Source: Phallusia fumigata (lineage: Eukaryota > Chordata > Ascidiacea > Phlebobranchia > Ascidiidae). Taken from it: a stretch of DNA of 29,284 nucleotides. Below are positions 21,801 to 29,284 of this stretch, one piece after another. A model generated the notes under the pieces. It had not been told where the DNA came from. It did not search any database and saw only the letters and a list, made by a program, of their open reading frames with translations. Position numbers and translations under genes: made by a program. The stretch is taken from the NCBI GenBank assembly GCA_008931825.1, contig QXVZ01004732.1:1-29284 (forward strand). The letters run 5' to 3'. Every line of letters starts with the position of its first letter. The first letter of the stretch is position 1.

Positions 21801-24539
21801 TTACTTGCCAAACTATTGTCATGGATATCGCGCAAACCGAAATCGGAGACGATATGCGTGATTACTCATATACATCGTTTGCTAGACTCAAAACGCCTGT
21901 GGTTTTGAAAGTTTTTTTGAGCTGTTTTCCGCGTTTCTGTACAGTTGCGAAATTTATTGGTTTAATTTTGGTAACTTAATTTTTGTTATTGAATGGCGTT
22001 CTGTTGTGTTCCTAAAAAACCTACTTAATTTGTGCGTTTGTAAGACTTCTGAAAGCAGTTTCCAAGGGTTTTTGCCTGTTTTTAGTTAGGTGTGTGTCAA
22101 AAAGTTAACAAATGACAAAAATCTGAGTATTGTTGGTGACTATTACAGTAACTTGTAATCATCCCCTGCCAATATCTGACACAACTGTATCCTATTAAGT
22201 GTGCAAAGTTGTAACACGCACCGTGCACAACTCAATATAATTTCTCACTTCATCGGGATCAAAATAACATCTCATTACCGCTTTAAACGTTCCGCTGTGG
22301 AATCCCCTAGCGAACGAGTGACCACCAAATTACATCACATACCTTTACACGCACGGAGGTTAACTGGGTTCACCCCCAGCGGCTTGTCAACAATGATTCA
22401 ATCAAATCGCGAACAACGCGCCGAAGAAAGCGAACTGTTAGATTGCCTGGTGATGACAACGGCTATAAATATCTTTGCAATATCGCTGGGACTGCGTCGT
22501 TTTCTTGTTTAAAAACCGTAACGGGTGTGTGTCAGCGAAGCCTAATTTGTCCGCAATCATACACTGCTCCTTTGAAAGTTTTGGTTGTTTAGTTGGTAAG
22601 TGGAAAAAAACTGGTAGTCATTTCTTGAAATTTATTTTGCTTGATGCAATTGCCAAGATGAAGGACCACTTTCTCCGACTACAAATAAACTTTTTTGGGT
22701 ATTTTTTGTGAGAAATCATTGGTTTCGAACACTGATTTGCTGAATCATTTGCGTTTTGGGTACTTTCGGACAAGTCAAATACAAAAGTGAAACAAAACAC
22801 AGCCAGTCATCCCTTTAATTTGTTTCAATTGCTAAATATTCAACCTACGCAGTGGTTCAATCCTTTTACTCAAAAATGGTAAACTGAAACCCGTGTTTCA
22901 AAAATTGGCAGTCGGTGTACAGGTTTGCGCAACCAGTTACCCGAATCTACACAAACTAAGCATCTCCTGCCTTTGTTTGAAAAAGCAGCATCCAGGCCTT
23001 GTTGTGAAAACACGGAAGCCGATTCATGCTCAACCACTGTCCCGGCGAAGACTTGATTAAAAATCTTTGGAAACCGCAAGCACATATTTCCCTTAACGCC
23101 TGAGAGAGCAACAACGGACTGGAATGCTTTGATCCGCTTCATTTACCGCTTCCTTGCTGGACTTTTGATTGGCTAAAGCACCCATGCGTGTCGACTTTGG
23201 CCGGCTGCTTCGCCACTAAATAGCCTTGATTGGATTAAAACTGCTGTGATGGTATGAGATTGTGTTTGGAGTAGGGATAATTGCTTAATTGGCTTCTACT
23301 TTTGCTCATTCCGCATTGGTAATTACGTTATGGGTACAAACAGGGTCTTTAGTGCTAGAAAATCGGGGTAACCGTATCTTGAACGTCCATTTTTCCTTGC
23401 AATGGTGTGTGGAAAGCAGTTTTTGTGTATCATACTTTCAAACTGAGTTGAGTTGATGATAGAAATCATAGCGACATAACAGCACCAAATCAATCACCAG
23501 GCCGGAAACTGAACAAATTTTTCATAAAATTGCATGAAACAATTGTGGATATTTGACCATTCTTTCCAGTGTTGAAATATTTAAAGCAGACGGACCAGTA
23601 GCGAGTGTGTGCTAAATTCACATCTTGTTTTTGAGGCAACAAGAAAACGAACCAGGCATGAAACGTTTTGATTGACAGGCAAAATGAACAACTGTGCATT
23701 TTCTCGTTTTTTTTTCCGTTTTCGTGTAAGTAACATCAGCTTACGGCTACGGGCTAAGCGAACTGCCGAAAGCAAATCAGATATTTGCCGAAAGCAATTC
23801 GACCTTTAACGTCGTCGAATAATCGTTCCTCGGATCAGAAACATGTTACCTTTCAGTTTACTGACTCAACAATGTCCACATTCCGCTACATTGCCAGAGC
23901 CAACACGAGGCAGCCGCCTTACAGATTTTGTAATCGGCTTATATCGCGTTTTGGGTCAACAAAACTTGGATTAATGGTTGTAGTGTTTGTTGCTGCCCAT
24001 TAGTCCACTACAAAGTGGCCTGCGATCGGATACAATTTCAAACTGCGGCGCCAGATTGGGCCGCGGGGTCCACGGATCACCTGACCGCTGTTTGCTGTTG
24101 TGATTTTCGTACCGCTGTGTCTTGTACAGTTAAAATAATGTCTTGTGCTGTGTCGCCAAGTCAGCTTTGTTAGGTAAAATGACGCGTTTTTGCAGACATT
24201 AGGGTTGGTTTCGGCGGTTTTGTGCTTGACAAATTTCTGTTTGAAACAGTTTTTCCCTGGGAACACAAAATCGAAAATTAACGAAACGTAAATCTGGCGT
24301 AGCAATATTAACAGAAAAATCATTAACACAAAGACTTGATCGAAAGTGTTTTATTTCTACAAACGAAGCATTTGGCAATAGACAAGAAATGTCAAATTCG
24401 TCAAACAGCGAAACTTGCCTGTAATCAGAAGTCGATTTATTGAGCTTCTACTCGTTGAAATTCCCAACATTGGCAACACTAACATTTTTAACCACACCCC
24501 ACATTTGTGAATCCAATTCATCTGACCTTTGCCTTATAA
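18878..24539. other. Gene-free stretch of about 5.7 kb
   Basis: I recognise no gene on either strand. The longest frames are 121 codons (19150-19515, plus) and 112 codons (20362-20700, minus). Both begin with ATG but have no recognised domain, and such lengths are expected by chance in a region this size. A short (CA)n run lies at about 20364-20374. A 90-codon minus-strand frame (22870-23142) has two inverted CCAAT boxes upstream, at 23168-23172 and 23229-23233, but no recognised homology. Confidence 0.5.
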
Positions 24540-24649
24540 TGCGGATTAACCCGTGTTGTCGTAGGGTTAGATAACTGCCTGGATCTCCGCTAATCCGCAG
24601 TCCCAACATTCTTTCATCTAACGTGTTCTTTCATCACCTCAGTTAATCC
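24540..24649. promoter_or_regulatory. Cluster of three TAATCC (K50 homeodomain-type) sites
   Basis: GGATTA at 24543-24548, TAATCC at 24591-24596 and TAATCC at 24644-24649 fall within about 110 bp. The first two form a 9-base inverted pair (TGCGGATTA and TAATCCGCA). TAATCC is the core bound by Otx, Goosecoid and Pitx-type homeodomains. This is a motif observation only; function is inferred. Confidence 0.35.
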
Positions 24650-25276
24650 GGGGTTTTGTGATCCTGGCCCGTCACCGCACTGCCCAAGTCGACTCGAATT
24701 TCCGCCAACTGATGCTGAAAAACCTTGTTGTTTTACGTGGTCGACTGCATAGAAAAGCACTGTCTTTTTACTGTGTGGATCTAGATTCATTTGACAACAA
24801 AAGATTCTTGCGGAGTACTAAATATTTTAAGATGTTGTAAGGCAATTTTTCTCCTCCCAAAAAGCATACTGATTGACAAACGCCCGTTAATAGAATCTGC
24901 CACATTCACAGTCTTGAACTGCATGCGATGGAAAAGCAAAGAAAAGATAAAGAGGAAACAACTTGAAATGTAACATTACAATTCTCTTTTCTGTTCCCCC
25001 AATTGCCCACTCAGATGCAAGATCCCCGTCCGTAGTCATTACCACCCACCAGAAGTTACTGATAGCGACCTCATTTACAACCATTGGTGTAGGTTATAGG
25101 GATTAGACACAAGTTACACGTGACAAGGATAAATGTTTGGACGTTTATGTGAAAAACAACGTTTTGAGGTTGGGCTCTGTCCTGTACCCTAAACTTCTTT
25201 GTCAATTATCATACCGGGGCAGTACAAAAACATTTTCTGTAAGTATCAAGTGAAAACTAAATTCTAAAAACCAAAA
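24650..25276. other. Gene-free stretch
   Basis: Open frames are at most about 65 codons, with no recognisable protein. No repeat or RNA gene is seen. Confidence 0.5.
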
Positions 25277-25405
25277 CACGTCAGCAAATACTGCCGACGT
25301 CATATTTACACCACTTTACCACGTCGACACGTCACGTGTGTGTTACGTGGTGAACAATCGAAGTAAAAACGCTTCGGGTTCCTGCAAACGAAAGCCCGCG
25401 ACGTG
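25277..25405. promoter_or_regulatory. Dense cluster of ACGT-core sites (bZIP/E-box type)
   Basis: Seven ACGT cores occur in about 127 bp, at 25278, 25297, 25321, 25329, 25334, 25345 and 25401. They include two TGACGTG sites on the minus strand (25277-25283 and 25328-25334), one GACGTCAT and one palindromic CACGTG (25333-25338). TGACGTG/CRE-like sites bind CREB, ATF6 and XBP1-type bZIP factors; CACGTG binds bHLH factors such as USF or Myc. The bases that follow are CpG-rich. A promoter or enhancer is plausible, but no transcript start or adjacent coding exon is evident. Confidence 0.4.
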
Positions 25406-26386
25406 AGTGGGGAGAAAATCACTTTAACGCGCGGAAAAGGTCGTTACAAGGGTCGCGAGCCCAAGAAACCGATGAAGTGTGTGAGTCACCGACAAATCGA
25501 AACGAAACAGGTCGTTGTTGCTGAATTCTCAAGTGACCAATGTTTATGATACCGGTTTTTGTGATCTGGCTACATGAGGTTCTTGCCCAATGGGACATTG
25601 CGCACTGTTGTTGTTCAAGTAACCTGTCTTTCAACCCAAATACCTTATACTTTGCCAATGTAAGAGTATATCATGATTGTATATTGGTCAAGCATTACAA
25701 CACATAATCAACCAACAGTTGATCTTTAAAAGATATATTTCAACCGCATGGCCATTGTCAGTTCTAAAATAATGCAGGTAAAAAAGTTAAACGACATTAA
25801 GTAGCCTGACTACAAGCGGGCCAAACATTGGAAACCTTGTTAGCAGAAGTCACCTTTATTTGAAATGATTTAACACAATGATAGCCAACATGCTAATACC
25901 CACTTTAGGAGTGACCGATTTTAGGAGAACCATAGTATATAATGGCTTCGCACATTTAACATTGTAATGATTTAAAACTGTTTTTGGATATGGTTAACAA
26001 CTGTTGAGATCTTAAGACAGCTTTATGTTTGAGTAAAAATTGTGCATAAAAGACTACACCATCGTGAAGGTTTCTCATAGGCAGTAAATGTTAAACTAAC
26101 ACGTTTAATGTGGTAACAGACGGTGGAGAAGAAATCGTGCGCCATAAACTTAACGACTGTTAATCTTTCACTTTTCGTGAGGAAACTCCGGTAATTTAGC
26201 ATGTTCACGTGAGGTAACATGGCGTTTCTTGTCACAAATCCTTATTCGCAAATAAAATTTGATATTGCTTCTGTTTATTTGTAGGTTTATTCTTTAGTGT
26301 GTTTGATCCAAAGGCTTCCATTCGGCCTATTTCCTTAGGGAATTAATTTATTAAATTGGACATCACGTTTACTGTGGTTTAACCGA
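25406..26386. other. Gene-free stretch
   Basis: No convincing gene. The 79-codon minus-strand frame at 25419-25658 lacks an ATG at its start and has no recognised domain. Nothing else stands out. Confidence 0.5.
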
Positions 26387-26450
26387 CCAATTACCAAACA
26401 AAAACTGCTCCACCAATCCGGCCGCGCCACGTTCGCAAATTACAGCCAAT
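26387..26450 (+). promoter_or_regulatory. Three CCAAT boxes, promoter-like
   Basis: CCAAT occurs at 26387-26391, 26413-26417 and 26446-26450, all in the same orientation, around a CpG-rich segment (ccggccgcgcc). NF-Y promoters typically carry two or three such boxes at about this spacing. No TATA or coding exon is evident in the following 300 bp. Confidence 0.35.
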
Positions 26451-27130
26451 CAGCTTCTTCAGCTCATCCTGTTACTGCAAACGACGTTCAGATCCATACT
26501 TATTTTGCTCTAGTAATCATTTCCAACCGCAAACCATTAAACCTTCATTTTTTTTAATTGCCACCCATTGCTCATCTCCTTGTGTCATTACTGCTCGTTA
26601 CTGAGCGAATTTCGTGGTTGCTTTTGCGATGTGGAAGCGATTTGAGTCTAATAACAGGGCGGTTGTGTGATTGTTACCGTTATTCTCAGTTGCCTTGGAG
26701 TTGTTTTTCAGTTTCTGTTCCGTGGCAAGAACATGAATATATGGGTTTGTTTTAACTATTTACTTTCCAAAAGTTTTGTTGATTTTTAAACTTTTTAAGA
26801 TTTGAAATCACACGAACATGTCGTTTGGAGTCATAATTCAGTTATTTACGAAAAAATGTCAACATATGAAAAAATATTTTGAAACAGCATTGATAATGTG
26901 TAAACTTTAGGGTCATTAATAACTCGACCTGCCATCAAACCCCTTTTTAAAGTGTATAAACATGTCATGGTATCGAAGGTTTGAAGTTTTAGGACAGTCA
27001 GGGGATTTTGTACCCAGCGCACTCGGTGTTGCTGGCGACTTATATTCTAGAATTTTTTTTGTAACTCCATATGTTTACGACACAACGCAGTTTTATGGTA
27101 TCTTTACTGAGGCGAATACAGACGGCTTCT

Positions 27131-27215
27131 GATTGGTTGCGTCTTTTTCCCCATCCACCAATCACGCATTGTCTTTTTTATATAGCACACCAATCGCAAA
27201 CGCTCAAAGCGGAAG
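27131..27215 (+). promoter_or_regulatory. Candidate promoter: CCAAT boxes plus TATA-like element
   Basis: An inverted CCAAT (gattgg) is at 27131-27136, with direct CCAAT boxes at 27158-27162 and 27190-27194 and a TTTATATAG TATA-like run at about 27177-27185. A start site 25-30 bases beyond the TATA would fall at about 27205-27215, just before the ATG at 27220, and would give a very short 5'UTR. The segment directly precedes the candidate first exon. Confidence 0.45.
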
Positions 27216-27219
27216 CGCA

Positions 27220-27324
27220 ATGGGAAGGGAAAGAGAAGAAAGAAGAAGCGAAGACGCGCGCGACGATCCAGCGAAGCTTATACGTGGGATTTCCGAAGCA
27301 ACGGATATTTCTGTGAAAATCCGG
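27220..27324 (+). CDS. Candidate first coding exon of an unrecognised gene
   Basis: ATG at 27220 opens 35 codons and ends at a good donor (CGG|gtaagg) in phase 0. The peptide is strongly charged: an Arg/Glu/Asp-rich start (GREREERRSEDARDD) followed by a more regular PAKLIRGISEATD segment. The CpG-rich, charged-codon composition differs from the AT-rich surroundings, and a CCAAT/TATA promoter lies just upstream. I do not recognise the protein and cannot find a next exon with confidence in the remaining 2 kb, so the gene would continue past the right edge. A chance frame is the alternative. Confidence 0.4.
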
Positions 27325-28321
27325 GTAAGGTTAATCAGCTTGCTATTGCGCAAGACAGATGCTTTGTTGCGAAATTAGAACAACTGGTTGATAAACTATA
27401 GGTTGCTGATACGCAGAGCAGCCACTAGCGCGGATTAGTTTTTTAGTTGGGGGACAAATGTTACGTTACACTGAAAAACGTTTTAACATAATTATTTACA
27501 TGCAGTGCGCATTTGCTACATCAAGCTGGGTTTATTGGATTATCCATTGTTTAAAATGCTCAATACACTACAAAAGCTCAACTTTATGTGATTTATTAAA
27601 AGTTTTCCCTTGCGACTCGCATCGATAAAATCGATAAATGCAATCACAACACTTATGAAAGTGTTTTCGCCAGTAAAAATAGGTACGGAAGAAATCCGAT
27701 TCCCTTTTTCACAAACCAAACAGTGTCAGTTTTTTTGCGTTCAAGATTGTACGTGACATTGTACATGGCACAATTTTAAACGAAATTTCTCTGGTGGAAC
27801 CAAATCTTTGTTCGTCTTTTTATTGATTTGAAAACTGCTGCTCAAGATAGACTGCAAATGGGTGATCTTCCAGGATTTTTTACTATGGCTAGGTTTGCTG
27901 CGAGTTTGCAATCATTTTCGGTTGTGCTTTATGCCCGCGGTTTGAACTAAATGCTTCGATTAAAATTTGACGTCGGCAAATTTCGTTGTTACCAAGCAAC
28001 ACCGTTTACCGCCAGTAATTGGGTAATTCTCACAAATTTCGCGGCAGTGGGCAAGTAAACAGCAGCAACTTTTCTGCAAAGTCGATAGCCGATGTCTTTA
28101 AAATGATTTCTTTGAAAGCTCATAGCCTATGAAAAGTATATTAACCGTAATGTGCCTTATCCTTGTAAATATCTGTGCACTTAGCAGCCACTTACACCAA
28201 AGTTAGTGTTTCTAGAAAGGGTTTCGCGCCAAAATGTACTTCGTTCAATTCTACAGGATTTCATGACCCACTAAAGTCCCCGCACAACTTTACAAATGTG
28301 GTGCTTTAGATGTAATGCCGA
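27325..28321. other. Stretch after the candidate first exon
   Basis: This would be intronic if the preceding exon is real. It is AT-rich with no recognisable exon, repeat or RNA gene. Confidence 0.4.
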
Positions 28322-28423
28322 ACTGCCTTGGCCGAATGGTTTGAGGCGCTTGACCCATGTACATACATTATAAATCGGGAGTTCGTACTCAGAATCGTGC
28401 GGGTTCGAATCCCGTGGAAGAAA
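28322..28423 (+). pseudogene. tRNA-like sequence (Leu/Ser type), probable pseudogene or SINE head
   Basis: An A box TGGCCGAATGG at 28329-28339 and a perfect B box GGTTCGAATCC at 28402-28412 are the internal RNA polymerase III promoter of a tRNA gene. The D arm resembles Leu/Ser tRNAs (TGGCCGA...GGCG). The T arm folds: GCGGG at 28399-28403 pairs with CCCGT at 28411-28415 around TTCGAAT. However, bases 28322-28328 and 28416-28422 do not make an acceptor stem, with only about three of seven positions able to pair. The anticodon region has no clear stem, and the span of about 102 bases is longer than a type II tRNA. An A-rich stretch follows. A decayed tRNA or a tRNA-derived SINE head fits best; an intron-containing tRNA does not rescue the acceptor stem. 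Confidence 0.6.
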
Positions 28424-29284
28424 AGGAAAACAAAATGTATACAGCGCCTACCCTAAAAACGCAACCACTCTCTGTTAAAAATATACCCAGTTACACATAT
28501 CACTGCGCACACGCACACAGTGAGCAATACATTGCATAGAGGCCCTGATTGGTGGCACATGGCAATGCAGAGGCTCCACACAGCCTGCTTTTGGGAATAT
28601 TACATAGGTCACCGGAAGCTATCGGACCGATCCTTGAACAAGGGTGGCCTCCTTTTCTACCAATGTGCTCTCATATTATCGGTCCACAACTACTACTGAT
28701 GATGGCAATTGGACAAAATTGGCGGCATTTTCTCATAGCGGGCTTGTCAACTGTTAAATCGACCTTTTTGAAGCGTTGCCAAATTTCGTTTTGGGTAATG
28801 CGTATTGTGCAATTTGTCTGTTTAAATCTGGTCCACGATTAAAGATACGACCTTATTTAAAAAAAAACGTGACAGTATTTAACGTGTAGCACCAGCAACG
28901 ACGACGTTGTGCAAAATACGTTTTATTCGTTACAAGTCAGAAAGCTGCTAGAAAAAAACATTTATAAAAACCAAACTCTAACAAAATACACATAACGAAA
29001 TAATATTGTGGCACTAAAGCCCTAAATTAAATAAAAACTTAAACTTGTCACTTTGAATTGTTTATTTAAATTAGCAGTCAGTTGAAAACGGGTCTGGCGC
29101 GTTTGCATGATCGCCTGCAATATTATTATGTATTGGAAATCACGCGTTAAAAAAAATGTGTTTGTTGAAAGTAAAACGTTTTCTACATCCAAGTACCATG
29201 AACATAGTTTTTCAAGTAGTGTCACTTTTTCAAATCTCGCATGAAAAATGAATCAGTAATAATGCTATAGTTCATAGTTATAAT
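28424..29284. other. Right-end stretch without a recognised gene
   Basis: A 97-codon plus-strand frame (28549-28842) begins with GTG, not ATG, and has no recognised domain. The last 400 bp are very AT-rich, with an AATAAA at about 29029 and A/T runs. It could contain a 3'UTR or intron of a gene outside the window, but nothing shows which. Confidence 0.4.

Noticed and set aside
22870..23142. 90-codon minus-strand frame with two CCAAT boxes upstream
   Set aside because: CCAAT pentamers occur often by chance, and the predicted peptide has no recognisable feature.
28549..28842. 97-codon frame as a second exon of the 27220 gene
   Set aside because: No acceptor placed in the right phase gives a convincing continuation, and the peptide has no recognised similarity.
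1..29284. Bacterial, phage, CRISPR or viral content
   Set aside because: Spliced animal genes with GT/AG introns occupy the left part, and no direct-repeat arrays, viral genes or prokaryotic gene layout are visible anywhere.

Overview
The window is animal nuclear DNA. It is AT-rich (by eye about 37% GC), has GT-AG introns of roughly 65-600 bp, and carries orthologues of conserved animal cell-biology genes. Compact genes, coding sequences with few or no introns, the presence of CRLF3, and a few isolated N bases typical of draft assemblies suggest an invertebrate deuterostome, most likely a tunicate such as Ciona. The animal assignment is strong; the tunicate assignment is an inference.

Layout: the left 13 kb is gene-dense. 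On the minus strand lie the 5' part of PEX13 (peroxisome import docking factor; its remaining exons run off the left edge) and, upstream of it, an intronless VPS45 (SM protein for endosomal SNAREs). VPS45 is head-to-head with an intronless CRLF3 (coiled coil, FN3 domain with WSPWS, SPRY-like C-terminus) on the plus strand. After CRLF3 comes a seven-exon gene that I assembled by eye: its last three exons encode a C-type lectin-like domain, and its first four encode a very basic tail with no signal peptide or membrane segment. A four-exon PGAP1 (GPI inositol-deacylase) gene ends at 13027.

The right 16 kb is gene-poor. I find no recognisable protein gene from 13028 to about 27200. It holds a 162-bp fold-back inverted repeat (14866-15027, MITE-like), a perfect 215-bp tandem duplication split by a single N (probably an assembly join), a cluster of TAATCC sites, a dense cluster of ACGT cores, and two groups of CCAAT boxes. 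The second CCAAT group stands just before a TATA-like sequence and a plausible first coding exon (27220-27324) whose continuation I cannot find. Near the right end is a tRNA-like sequence with intact A and B boxes but a decayed acceptor stem.

The genes do not form one pathway. PEX13, VPS45 and PGAP1 are housekeeping membrane-trafficking or organelle genes, CRLF3 is a cytosolic receptor-related factor, and the lectin-domain gene is the most unusual product. All exon models come from reading splice sites and frames by eye, without transcript support.
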